From assembly GCF_902832845.1 (NCBI RefSeq), contig NZ_CADFDB010000009.1, forward strand, positions 124,001 to 188,000: a stretch of DNA of 64,000 nt, given 5' to 3'. The DNA comes from Burkholderia metallica. GTDB lineage: Bacteria > Pseudomonadota > Gammaproteobacteria > Burkholderiales > Burkholderiaceae. The notes under the pieces were generated by a model. That model was not told the origin of the DNA and did no database searches. It was given only the letters and a program-made list of their open reading frames with translations. How positions within the stretch are numbered: the first letter of the stretch is position 1; every line of letters begins with the position of its first letter. Shown piece by piece: positions 8,263-18,576 of the stretch. Made by a program: the position numbers and the translations under genes.

Positions 8263-8310
8263 GCGGCCGGCGCACCGGCCGCCCTCCCCCGTGCGCCGGC
8301 CCGCCGGCGC
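8263..8310. terminator. Two GC-rich hairpins between convergent genes
   Basis: GCGGCCGG-cgca-CCGGCCGC (8263-8282) and GCGCCGGC-cc-GCCGGCGC (8293-8310) lie back to back between the convergent ends of rstB and the FecCD permease. Neither has a T run, so they may act as pause or RNA-end-protecting structures rather than classical terminators. Confidence 0.35.
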
Positions 8311-8325
8311 GTGCATCGCGGCCGC

Positions 8326-9363
8326 TCAGCGACGGCGCAGCAGCGCGACGAAGAACAGGCTGCCGAACATCGCGGTCACGATCCCGATCGGCAGATCTTC
8401 CGGCGCCGCGAGCGTGCGGGCGGCCACGTCCGCCCACACGAGCAGGATCGCGCCCGTCAGCGCGGCCACCGGCAGCAGCCGGCCGTGCTCGGCGCCCACC
8501 GCGCGACGGCACAGATGCGGCGTGACGAGCCCGACGAAGCCGATCGCGCCGCTGACCGCGACCATCGCGCCCGTCGCGAACGACGCGACGACGAACACCT
8601 CGCGCCGCATCCGCGCGCTCGGCACGCCGAGCGACGCCGCGGCGACGTCGCCCGACATCAGCGCATTCAGTTCGCGACGGCGCGCGTACAACGCGCTGCC
8701 GGCAAGCACCGCGCACACGGCCGGCACCGGCAGCAGATCCCAGCGCGCGAGCCCGACGCCGCCGAGCATCCAGAACAGCACCGACGACGCGGCGCGCTGA
8801 TCGCCGAGATACAGCAGCAGGTTGCCGAACGCGGCCATCATGAACGACACCGAAACGCCCGCGAGCAGCAGCCGGTCCGATTCGAGCCGGCCGCGCCGGT
8901 AAGCGAGCGCGACGACGCACGCGGTCGCCGCGAGCGCGCCCGCGAACGCCGCGGCCGACAGCGTGAACGGGCCAAAGGCCGCGCCGGCCATCACGGTAAC
9001 CGCGACGGCGCCGAGCATCGCGCCCGCGCTCACACCGAGCAGGTGCGGATCGGCCAGGCGGTTCGCGGTCGCTGCCTGCAGCGCGACGCCGACCGCGGCC
9101 AGCGTCGCGCCGACGATCGCCGCGAGCAGCGCGCGCGGCATCCGGATCAGCCAGACGATGCTGTCGTCGCCCGCCGCCACGATCGCGTCGGCACCGCCGA
9201 ACGCCGACGCGACGTGCGCGGCGACGATCCGCACCGCGGCCGGCATCGCGATCGGCGCCGGGCCGAATGCGGCCGACGCGACGATCGACACGACCAGCAG
9301 CAGCGCGAGCGCCGGCAGCACCACGCGCATGCCGGGCCGCGAGACCCGCACGGGCGCGCTCAT
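8326..9363 (-). CDS. FecCD-type ABC permease for iron chelate/cobalamin import
   Basis: A 345-residue very hydrophobic protein starting MSAPVRVSRPGMRVVLPALAL, with about ten membrane segments. It carries the BtuC/FecCD signatures IRMPRALLAAIVGATLAAVGVALQ, ANRLADPHLLGVSAGA near the first third, and GFVGLVTPHLCRR plus AAPEDLPIGIVTAMFGSLFF at the end. Its ATG overlaps the stop of the binding-protein gene by 4 bp, so it is translated coupled as the last gene of the receptor-ATPase-binding protein-permease operon. It should form the homodimeric inner-membrane channel of the importer. Substrate cannot be told from sequence. Confidence 0.92.
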   Translation of the reverse strand: MSAPVRVSRPGMRVVLPALALLLVVSIVASAAFGPAPIAMPAAVRIVAAHVASAFGGADAIVAAGDDSIVWLIRMPRALLAAIVGATLAAVGVALQAATANRLADPHLLGVSAGAMLGAVAVTVMAGAAFGPFTLSAAAFAGALAATACVVALAYRRGRLESDRLLLAGVSVSFMMAAFGNLLLYLGDQRAASSVLFWMLGGVGLARWDLLPVPAVCAVLAGSALYARRRELNALMSGDVAAASLGVPSARMRREVFVVASFATGAMVAVSGAIGFVGLVTPHLCRRAVGAEHGRLLPVAALTGAILLVWADVAARTLAAPEDLPIGIVTAMFGSLFFVALLRRR

Positions 9364-10388
9364 CGCGCCGGCCCGGCGAACGCGGCCGGATACAGCGCGC
9401 GCGCGAGCGTTTCGACGGCCGCGACGTTTTCCGGGCCCGGCGTCGCCGCATCGTACGGAATCACGACGAAGCGCCGGTCGCGGATCGCGGCCACGCGCGC
9501 GAGCGCCGGTTGGCTCAGCAGGAACTGCCGCTTCTGCGCGGCCGTCACCGCCGAATAGTCGACGATCACGATCACCTGCGGATCGCGCGCGACCACGCTT
9601 TCCCAGCTCACCTGCGTCCAGCTGCGCGGCAGGTCGTCCATCACGTTGCGCGCGCCGGCCGCCGCCAGCAGCGCGCTCGGCATCGCGAGCCCGCCGGCCG
9701 TCATCGGCTTGTCGGTGCCGCTGTCGTACACGAACACGCGCAGCGGTGCCGGATGCCCGATCGCGCGCGATACGGCCGCGAGCCGCGCGCGCATCGCGGC
9801 GACGACCTGCGCGGCGCGCGCGTCGACACCGAAGATCCGGCCGAGATTGGTCAGGTCGCGAAACACGTCGTCGAACGACGCGGCCGACTGTTTCATCACG
9901 TGCGAACACGATTCGGTCAGCTCGTAGGTACGGATGCCGAACGGCGCAAGCGTCGCGGGCGTCACCGCGCCGCCGACATGCATCCCGTAGTTCCAGCCCG
10001 CGAGATAGAAGTCGGCGCGCGCGGCCGCCAGCACCTCGAGCGACGGATACTGGCTCGCCAGTTCGGGCACGCCGCGCAATGCGTCGCGCACGCGCGCGGT
10101 GCCCGTCTTCCAGCCGCCGATGCCCGTATAGCCGACGAGCCGGTCCTTCAGGCCGAGCACGAGCATCATCTCGGTCAGGTTCACGTCGTTGCTCACCGCA
10201 CGCGTCGGCGCGCGCTCGAACGTCACGTCGCGATCGCAACTGCGCACGGTGACGGGATAGGCGCCCGCGTGAACCGCCGTCAAGCCGAGCACGATCGCGG
10301 CAACGAGCCGACACAGGGTGGTCGAAAAAGCGGACGACAAAGCGGACGGCAACACGGTGGACGAAAAAGCAAGCGGCATGGCGTTCAT
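9360..10388 (-). CDS. Periplasmic metal-chelate binding protein (FecB/BtuF type)
   Basis: A 342-residue class III substrate-binding protein. Starts at 10388 (MNAMPLAF) or 10379 both leave a signal peptide ending near AVHAGA. Mature sequence VTVRSCDRDVTFERAPTRAVSNDVNLTEMML opens the first lobe; the long backbone helix and second lobe (TQVSWESVVARDPQVIVIVDYS) follow. It captures the chelate released by the TonB receptor and delivers it to the permease. The start overlaps the ATPase stop by 4 bp (ATGA) and its own stop overlaps the permease start. Homology to ferric-siderophore/cobalamin binders is clear; the ligand is unknown. Confidence 0.87.
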   Translation of the reverse strand: MNAMPLAFSSTVLPSALSSAFSTTLCRLVAAIVLGLTAVHAGAYPVTVRSCDRDVTFERAPTRAVSNDVNLTEMMLVLGLKDRLVGYTGIGGWKTGTARVRDALRGVPELASQYPSLEVLAAARADFYLAGWNYGMHVGGAVTPATLAPFGIRTYELTESCSHVMKQSAASFDDVFRDLTNLGRIFGVDARAAQVVAAMRARLAAVSRAIGHPAPLRVFVYDSGTDKPMTAGGLAMPSALLAAAGARNVMDDLPRSWTQVSWESVVARDPQVIVIVDYSAVTAAQKRQFLLSQPALARVAAIRDRRFVVIPYDAATPGPENVAAVETLARALYPAAFAGPAR

Positions 10389-11182
10389 TCCGGATGAAGC
10401 GGCGTGATGCGCGGGCGGCCCGTGACGGGATGACGATCGACGAGCGCGGCGACGCCGAACACGTCGCGCAGCAGCGTTTCGGTCAGCACGTCGGCCGGCG
10501 CGCCCGACGCGACGACCCGCCCGTGCGCAAGCACATGGAGCCGGTCGCAATACGCGGCCGCGAGGTTGAGGTCGTGAATCGTCGCGAGCGTCGCGATGCC
10601 GAGGCGGCGCACGCGCGCGAGCAGTTCGAGCTGGTGACGCAGGTCGAGATGGTTGGTCGGTTCGTCGAGCAGCAGCAGTTCGGGCTGCTGAGCAAGTGCG
10701 CGGGCCAGCAGCGCGCGCTGCTTCTCGCCGCCCGACAGCGACGCGAAACGTTGCGCGCGGCGCTCGACGAGGCAGACGTCGTGCAGGGCCGATTCGACGA
10801 TCCGGCGATCGTCGGCCGACTCCGCATCGAACGGCCCCTTGTGCGGCGTGCGGCCCATGCCGACCAGTTCATCGACCGTCAGCCCGAAATCGTCCGGCGT
10901 CTCCTGCTGCAGCACCGCGATGCGCTGTGCGACCGCGCGCGGCCGCATGCGCCACACGTCCTGCGCGTCGAGTGCAACGCGACCCGCGGCGGGCCGCGCG
11001 TAACGGAACACGCAGCGCAGCAGGCTCGTCTTGCCGCTGCCGTTCGGGCCGACCAGCCCGACGAACTCGCCTTCGGCCACCGTCAGCGTCACCGAATCGA
11101 GCACGACGACCGCGCCGCCAGGCGACCAGCTCACGCGCTCGATGTCGAGCATGTGGGTGACGGAATGCACGTCGCGCCGCAT
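10385..11182 (-). CDS. ABC ATPase of metal-chelate importer (FecE/BtuD type)
   Basis: A 265-residue ATPase. Start MRRDVHSVTHMLDIERVSW overlaps the receptor stop by one base (TGATG); the internal Met of HMLDIE is an alternative. Walker A GPNGSGKTS, Q loop QQETPDDFGLTVDELVGMGR, signature LSGGEKQRALLARAL, Walker B LLLLDEPTNHLDL and H loop TIHDLNLA are complete and typical of iron-siderophore/cobalamin importers. It powers the FecCD-type permease two genes downstream. Genes overlap throughout, so the four proteins are made from one mRNA. Confidence 0.92.
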   Translation of the reverse strand: MRRDVHSVTHMLDIERVSWSPGGAVVVLDSVTLTVAEGEFVGLVGPNGSGKTSLLRCVFRYARPAAGRVALDAQDVWRMRPRAVAQRIAVLQQETPDDFGLTVDELVGMGRTPHKGPFDAESADDRRIVESALHDVCLVERRAQRFASLSGGEKQRALLARALAQQPELLLLDEPTNHLDLRHQLELLARVRRLGIATLATIHDLNLAAAYCDRLHVLAHGRVVASGAPADVLTETLLRDVFGVAALVDRHPVTGRPRITPLHPE

Positions 11183-13383
11183 CAGAAGCGCATCGTCGCG
11201 ACGAGCTCCGCCGAGCGCGACGGACCGAGCAGCCATTGCTCGCCGCCGTTCGACGTCGTCACCGCGTACGTGCGGTTCGCGAGGTTGCGCAGGTACAGCG
11301 CAAGCTCGGTGCGCGACGTCGGCCGCCAGCGCAGCGACGCATCGAACACCGTATACGACGGCACCTGCACGCGGTTCGCATCGTCGCCGTAGGTCGCCCC
11401 GACGTAGCGCACGCCCGCGTTCGCGTGCCAGCGCTCGGCGAATGCCCAGCCGAGCCACAGGTTCGCGCTCTGCTGCGGCACGTTCGACGGCACGTTGCCG
11501 GCCCGCGACACCGTCGTGCCGCCGGTCGTCTGGTTGAACGCGTCGTAGCGCGCACGCAGCAGCGCGACGTTCGCATCGATCGTCCAGCCGTGCGGCAACC
11601 GTGCGCCGCCGGTCAGCTCGATCCCGCGCGACGATTGCCGCCCGACCTGCTGGCGTAGCGCCGGATTGAACGGATCGGCGCTGAGCAGGTTGCGCTTCGT
11701 GATGTCGTACACGGCGAACGTCCAGTATGCGCGGCCGTCGAGCAGCGTCTGCTTGAGCCCGGCCTCCCATTGCTCGCCGGTCGCGAGCCGATAGTTCGCC
11801 TGCGACGCGGACAGCGTCACGAGCGAGCCGAGCCCTTCCGCGCCCGTCGTGTACTGCGCATACGCGCTGAGCGTCGGCGCGACTTCGTACACGAAGCCGG
11901 TGCGCCAGCCGACGTTTGCGAAACGCTTGTCGAAGCCCGCGCCGCTTGCCGCCTGCTCGCGGCTGAACGCGATATGGTCGTAGCGCAGCCCGCTCACCCA
12001 TGCGAGCCGCGGCAGCACTTCGAGCCGGTTCTCGGCGAACACCGCGGCCTGCCGCGCCCGCGTACTGAACTGCGGCACGGTCGGGTCCGGGCTCGTGAAC
12101 ACCCCGGGAGCGAAGCCGTGCGCGGGCACCGTCGATTCGCCGCCATACGGCGAATTGTTGGTGCCGCTGAACGTGATCTGGCTGAATTCCGTGCCGACGA
12201 CGAAGCGGTTCGCGCGGCCGAACAGCGTACCGTCGACGCGTGCGCTCAGCCGGTCGCCGATCTGCCGCTGATGGTGGCCGATGTCGAGATAGTCGCCGCG
12301 CGTGACGAGGCCCGTCGCGGCATCGAGCCCATACGATTCGGCATTGCGCCAGTGGCGATTCGACGTCAGATAGTAGAGCTGATTGTCGATCGTCACGCCG
12401 GCCGCGGGCCGGTAGCGGGCCGACAGGCGCGTCCACTGGTCGTAGTAGGCAATCGTCGCATCGGCGACGTTGTAGTTGAGCTTGCGCAGCGACGGATCGA
12501 GCACGCCGTTCGGCGCCGGCACACCATAGTACGTCGCCGGCATCTGGCGGCCGTAGTCGAAGTCGAGCGTCAGCGCAAACGTCGGGCTCACGTCGAATGT
12601 CAGCGCGCCGCCGACGGCCGTCGTATGCGTGTCGGCCCGCTCCGCGAGACCGTTCGCCCGTGCATCGCTCGCATGGAAGCGGTACGACAGTTGCGGACCG
12701 AGCGCGCCCGTCGTATCGAACGCGGCACGCTTCGCGCCGTCGGGGCCGACGCCGAACTGCAGCGTCGTCTCGCGCGTGCGCTGCGGGCGCTTCGGCACGA
12801 CGTTCACGACGCCGCCGATCGCCCCCTCGCCGTACAGCACCGACGCCGGGCCGCGCAGCACGTCGATGCGCTCGACCGACCACGTATCGAACGGGTACGT
12901 GATCGTGCCGGCGGCCGGCATCAGCCGCACACCGTCGAGCAGCGTCATCACCGATTCCTGGCCGCTGAAGCCGCGCACGCTCAATGCGGTGCCGCCGTTG
13001 CCGGGCGCCGTCGCGCTCGCGAAGCCGGCCGTGCGCGTGACCGCGTCGAGCACCGTGCGATCGCCGCGCGCGTCGATCGTGTCGGCCGTGACCGTCTCGA
13101 CGCTCGCGGGCGTGTCGAGGCTCGCGAGCCCGAGCCGCGACCCCGTTTCGAGCGGTTGCGTCAGCGGGTCGGCAGGCGCGCTTCGCGCGCTGACGTTGAT
13201 CGCCGGCAGCGCATGCCGCTCGTCCGGTGCCGGCGCGCTCGCCTCGGCGGCCAATGCGCCGGAGGTCGCCATCGCGCACCCCAGCAGGGTCGAGCAGCCG
13301 CGCGCGCGCCACGCGCGGGCGGCCCGGCGCGACGCGGCAGCATGCCGCTCCCCGCGCGCCGGTTTGAGTCTGGTATTCGTCAC
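11182..13383 (-). CDS. TonB-dependent outer-membrane receptor for the chelate importer
   Basis: About 733 residues from a GTG at 13383 (VTNTRLKPARGE), chosen because a basic stretch and hydrophobic signal core (CSTLLGCAMATSGALA) follow. A TTG 29 codons upstream is less likely. The plug domain shows LDTPASVETVTADTIDARG, GNGGTALSVRGF, LLDGVRLMP, ERIDVLRGPASVLYGEGAIGGVVNVVPKR. The 22-stranded barrel ends in SAELVATMRF with terminal Phe. It imports a metal chelate across the outer membrane using TonB energy and heads the operon with the ABC importer. The barrel family is certain; the substrate (siderophore, haem or cobalamin) is not. Confidence 0.9.
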   Translation of the reverse strand: MTNTRLKPARGERHAAASRRAARAWRARGCSTLLGCAMATSGALAAEASAPAPDERHALPAINVSARSAPADPLTQPLETGSRLGLASLDTPASVETVTADTIDARGDRTVLDAVTRTAGFASATAPGNGGTALSVRGFSGQESVMTLLDGVRLMPAAGTITYPFDTWSVERIDVLRGPASVLYGEGAIGGVVNVVPKRPQRTRETTLQFGVGPDGAKRAAFDTTGALGPQLSYRFHASDARANGLAERADTHTTAVGGALTFDVSPTFALTLDFDYGRQMPATYYGVPAPNGVLDPSLRKLNYNVADATIAYYDQWTRLSARYRPAAGVTIDNQLYYLTSNRHWRNAESYGLDAATGLVTRGDYLDIGHHQRQIGDRLSARVDGTLFGRANRFVVGTEFSQITFSGTNNSPYGGESTVPAHGFAPGVFTSPDPTVPQFSTRARQAAVFAENRLEVLPRLAWVSGLRYDHIAFSREQAASGAGFDKRFANVGWRTGFVYEVAPTLSAYAQYTTGAEGLGSLVTLSASQANYRLATGEQWEAGLKQTLLDGRAYWTFAVYDITKRNLLSADPFNPALRQQVGRQSSRGIELTGGARLPHGWTIDANVALLRARYDAFNQTTGGTTVSRAGNVPSNVPQQSANLWLGWAFAERWHANAGVRYVGATYGDDANRVQVPSYTVFDASLRWRPTSRTELALYLRNLANRTYAVTTSNGGEQWLLGPSRSAELVATMRF

Positions 13384-13463
13384 GTCGTATCGATCTTCGT
13401 CAGGCGTCGTCGCTCGCAGTCGAACCCGGACACCCGGGCAGCCGGCGACGCAAAACGTCAGAT

Positions 13464-13476
13464 GATACAAAATATC
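13464..13476. promoter_or_regulatory. Inverted repeat upstream of the receptor operon
   Basis: GATA-caaaa-TATC lies about 80 bp ahead of the receptor start in a locally AT-rich patch. It could be a metal-regulator operator, but it does not match the Fur consensus and the assignment is weak. Confidence 0.25.
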
Positions 13477-13533
13477 AACCTGGTTCGTCAGGATTTTGTC
13501 AGGTTGTTCTGGCCGCGCCGAGCGGCCCTGCGC

Positions 13534-13974
13534 TCAGCCGCCGGCCTTGAACGCCGGCAACTGCTGCCCGAGCCGCGCGCCCATTTCCGCGCCGAGCGCC
13601 TGCAGCGCATTGAACGGCCGGATCATGACCTCGAATTCGACGATCCGCCCTTCGTCGTCGAATCGGATCATGTCGATCCCCTTCAGCGCCTTGTCGCCGA
13701 CGACCGCGCTGAATTCCAGCACCACGCTCCTGCCGTCGTCGGTCGCGAACTGGCGGTCATAGACGAAATCGTCGAGGATCGTGATCACCGTGCGCAGCGC
13801 CATCAGCAGCGCGGGCGCCGGCCCGTACGGCTTGAACGCCATCGGCGAACGGAACACCGCGTCCGGATGGACGATCGAGTCCAGCGCGCTGAAATCCTTG
13901 CGTTCGACCATCGCGTGCCACGTGTCGAGCGATTGCGCGACAGCCGGTGAAAGTTGCATGGGCGGGTTCGTCAT
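13534..13974 (-). CDS. NTF2-like/SnoaL-type protein
   Basis: A 146-residue cytosolic protein with the cone-shaped NTF2/SnoaL pattern: an N-terminal helix (SPAVAQSLDTWHAMVERKDFSALDSIVHPDAVFRSP) followed by beta strands with VYDRQFATDDGRSVVLEFSA and GIDMIRFDDEGRIVEFEVMIRP. AGGAG precedes the ATG by six bases. Members include isomerases, dehydratases and non-catalytic domains. Nothing here fixes a substrate. It lies between fadH and the receptor operon on the same strand with its own ribosome-binding site. Confidence 0.75.
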   Translation of the reverse strand: MTNPPMQLSPAVAQSLDTWHAMVERKDFSALDSIVHPDAVFRSPMAFKPYGPAPALLMALRTVITILDDFVYDRQFATDDGRSVVLEFSAVVGDKALKGIDMIRFDDEGRIVEFEVMIRPFNALQALGAEMGARLGQQLPAFKAGG

Positions 13975-14017
13975 CGAAAACTCCTGTCACGTCGGGCGGA
14001 AAAGAATCGGATCGGTC

Positions 14018-16168
<2,151 letters not shown>

Positions 16169-16191
16169 TCAGCGGCCTCCTCCGATCCGAC

Positions 16192-16728
16192 ATGTCCCTG
16201 CCCCATGCCCTTCTCACCGCCCTCGCCGAACGCCCCGGTTCAGGCTCCGAACTCGCCGATCGCTTCGATCGTTCGATCGGCTATTTCTGGCAGGCGACGC
16301 ACCAGCAGATCTATCGCGAGCTGGGCCGTCTCGAAGAAACGGGCTGGATCGAATCGCTGCCGGCCGAATCGGGGCGCGGCCGCAAGCGCGCATACCGGAT
16401 CCTGCCGGCCGGCAAGAAGGAGTTGCGGCGCTGGATCGCCGAACAGGACGATCCGACGCCGCTGCGCGAAGCGCTGATGGTGCGCCTGCGTGCGGAGGCG
16501 GTGCTCGGGCCGGCCGGCCTCGAGAACGAAATCAGGCGGCGCATCGCGCTGCACCAGGAGAAACTCGACTTGTACCTGCGGATCGAGGCGCGCGATTTTC
16601 CGGAAGAAGCGGATTCGCGCGCGAAGCGCCTGCAGCATCTGGTGCTGCAGGCCGGCATCGCGAACGAGCGGTTCTGGGTCGAGTTTTCACAGCACGCGCT
16701 CGACGTGCTGCGCTTGCCGAAAGACTGA
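16192..16728 (+). CDS. PadR-family transcriptional regulator
   Basis: A 178-residue regulator starting MSLPHALLTALAERPGSGSELADRFDRSIGYFW. The PadR winged helix is clear: HQQIYRELGRLEETGWIES, then the wing SGRGRKRAYRILPAGKKELRRWI. It is followed by the helical Vir_act_alpha_C dimerisation region (LREALMVRLRAEAVLG, RIALHQEKLDLYL, HLVLQAGIANERFWVEFSQHALD). PadR proteins often sense phenolic acids or other small molecules. It is divergent from fadH with the paired palindromes between, so it probably controls fadH and itself. The effector is unknown. Confidence 0.88.
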   Translation: MSLPHALLTALAERPGSGSELADRFDRSIGYFWQATHQQIYRELGRLEETGWIESLPAESGRGRKRAYRILPAGKKELRRWIAEQDDPTPLREALMVRLRAEAVLGPAGLENEIRRRIALHQEKLDLYLRIEARDFPEEADSRAKRLQHLVLQAGIANERFWVEFSQHALDVLRLPKD

Positions 16729-16752
16729 GCGACTGAGCGACTGACGGAGGAG

Positions 16753-17403
16753 ATGACGATGACGCAGAAAACCGTGCTCTGCTACGGCGATTCGAACACG
16801 CACGGCACGCGCCCGATGACGCGTGCGGGCGGTCTGGAGCGGTTCGCCCATGACAAGCGCTGGACCGGCGTGCTCGCGCACGCGCTTGGCTCCGGCTGGC
16901 GGGTCATTGAAGAAGGTTTGCCCGCACGCACGACCGTGCATGACGATCCGATCGAAGGCCGGCACAAGAACGGCTTGTCGTATCTGCGCGCGTGCATCGA
17001 AAGCCACCTGCCCGTCGACGTCGTCGTGCTGATGCTCGGGACGAACGATCTGAAGTCACGCTTCTCGGTCACGCCCGCCGACATCGCGACGTCGGTCGGC
17101 GTGCTGCTTGCCGAAATCGCCGCGTACGGTGCCGGCCCGCACGGCGCGGCGCCGCAGCGCGTACTGATGGCGCCTGCGCCGATCGTCGAAGTCGGCTTCC
17201 TCGGCGATATTTTCGTGGGCGGCGCCGCGAAATCGCGGCAGCTTGCGCCGCTGTACGCACAGGTCGCGGCGAACGCCGGCGCGCATTTCCTCGATGCCGG
17301 CACGGTCATCGAAGTCAGCCCGATCGATGGCGTTCACTTTGCGGCCGATCAGCATCGCGCGCTCGGGCAGCGTGTGGCGGCCCTGCTGCGGCAGATCGCG
17401 TAA
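16753..17403 (+). CDS. SGNH/GDSL hydrolase (esterase)
   Basis: A 216-residue hydrolase. The block I motif VLCYGDSNTHGTRP carries the nucleophile Ser; block III GTND is in LMLGTNDLKSRF; the C-terminal DGVHFAADQH provides the Asp and His. This subgroup resembles the arylesterase of mycobacteria and Burkholderia acting on short acyl or acetyl esters. There is no signal peptide, so it is cytoplasmic. ATG at 16753 follows GGAGGAG closely; Met three codons on is possible. It lies 24 bp behind the PadR gene and may be co-transcribed with it. Confidence 0.85.
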   Translation: MTMTQKTVLCYGDSNTHGTRPMTRAGGLERFAHDKRWTGVLAHALGSGWRVIEEGLPARTTVHDDPIEGRHKNGLSYLRACIESHLPVDVVVLMLGTNDLKSRFSVTPADIATSVGVLLAEIAAYGAGPHGAAPQRVLMAPAPIVEVGFLGDIFVGGAAKSRQLAPLYAQVAANAGAHFLDAGTVIEVSPIDGVHFAADQHRALGQRVAALLRQIA

Positions 17404-17468
17404 CCCGCCCCCGCGCGCCGAACCCCAGCCGGCCAGCTTCGATCGGCGCGCCGCGCGCGCAACGCCGC

Positions 17469-18449
17469 TCACGCGTCCAGTACGATCACCACCTTGCCCT
17501 TCACCTGCCGGTTCGCCATCCGCGCGATCGCATCGGCCGCACCGCCGAGCGGCACGCGCTCGGTGATCGCCGGTCGCACCTTGCCGGCCGCGAACCATTC
17601 GGCGAGCAGCCGCATGTTCGCGACGTGCTGTTTCGGATCGCGGCGCACCGCGTCGCCCCAGAACACGCCGAGAATGTCGCGCTCCTTGAGCAGCGCGAGA
17701 TTCAGCGCGATCTTCGGAATCTCGCCGGCCGCGAAACCGACCACCAGGAACCGGCCGCGCCATGCGGTCGCGCGCAGCGCCGCTTCGGTGTACGCACCGC
17801 CCACCGGATCGTAGACGACGTCCGCGCCGCGGCCGCCGGTCAATTCGTCCACGCGGCGGCGCAGGTCCTCGGTCGCATAGTCGATCGTCTCGTCGGCGCC
17901 CGCTTCGCGGCACAGCGCAAGCTTGTCCGCGCTCGATGCCGCGGCGATCACGCGCGCACCGAGCGCCTTCGCGATCTCGATCGCCGCGAGCCCGACGCCG
18001 CCGGCCGCGCCCAGCACCAGCAGCGTCTCGCCCGCCTGCAGACGCGCACGCTGCTGCAATGCGTGCAGCGACGTGCCGTACGCGAGCACGAGCGCCGCGC
18101 CCTGCTCGAACGTCATGCCCGGCGGCAACGCGGCGATCTGATGCACGTCGGCCACGCATTGCTCGGCGAACCCGCCGTGCCCGGTGAACGCGACCACCTG
18201 GTCGCCGGGCCGCCACGCGCTCACGCCGTCGCCCACCGCGTCGATCACGCCGGCGAACTCCGCGCCGGGCGAGAACGGCAGCGCCGGCTTCACCTGATAC
18301 AGCCCCTGCACGATCAGCGCATCGGGGAAGTTCAGCGACGCCGCCTTCACGCGAATCCGCACCTGGCCCGCGGCCGGTTCGGGCGCCGCGACTTCCTCGA
18401 TGCGCAAGCGGTCGATCGGACCGAATGCGGTACACAACAAGGCTTTCAT
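17469..18449 (-). CDS. NADPH:quinone oxidoreductase family enzyme (zinc-independent MDR)
   Basis: A 326-residue medium-chain reductase without the structural or catalytic zinc ligands. The GroES-like domain opens MKALLCTAFGPIDRLRIEEV and contains SLNFPDALIVQGLYQVKP. The Rossmann domain has LGAAGGVGLAAIEIAKALGARVIAAASS, and VYDPVGG follows. AAGGAGAG precedes the ATG. It resembles reductases annotated near acyl-CoA genes that reduce quinones or enoyl thioesters. It follows the acyl-CoA dehydrogenase by 127 bp on the same strand, suggesting a shared fatty-acid or thioester pathway. The substrate is not fixed. Confidence 0.85.
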   Translation of the reverse strand: MKALLCTAFGPIDRLRIEEVAAPEPAAGQVRIRVKAASLNFPDALIVQGLYQVKPALPFSPGAEFAGVIDAVGDGVSAWRPGDQVVAFTGHGGFAEQCVADVHQIAALPPGMTFEQGAALVLAYGTSLHALQQRARLQAGETLLVLGAAGGVGLAAIEIAKALGARVIAAASSADKLALCREAGADETIDYATEDLRRRVDELTGGRGADVVYDPVGGAYTEAALRATAWRGRFLVVGFAAGEIPKIALNLALLKERDILGVFWGDAVRRDPKQHVANMRLLAEWFAAGKVRPAITERVPLGGAADAIARMANRQVKGKVVIVLDA

Positions 18450-18576
18450 GTGCTCTTCTCTCCTTGCGCGCCATCGGCGCGCATCGATACGGCAGCGGGA
18501 CGCGCCCGCGCGAGCGGTGCGCGATACCGGTGCGCCGCACCGGCATCGCGACACCCTTATCCGTGCACCGCGATGC

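Noticed and set aside
8263-8310. Classical bidirectional intrinsic terminator
   Set aside because: The hairpins are strong but lack T runs on either strand, so they are listed only as low-confidence structures.
6008-9451. A minus-strand frame of about 1147 codons across rstA/rstB and part of the importer genes
   Set aside because: Antisense to a clear response regulator and kinase; no domain seen.
10385-13312. Reading the ABC ATPase as the C-terminus of a 975-residue fusion extending over the receptor gene
   Set aside because: The extension is an out-of-frame, Arg/Ala-rich shadow of the receptor. A start overlapping the receptor stop gives a normal-length ATPase.
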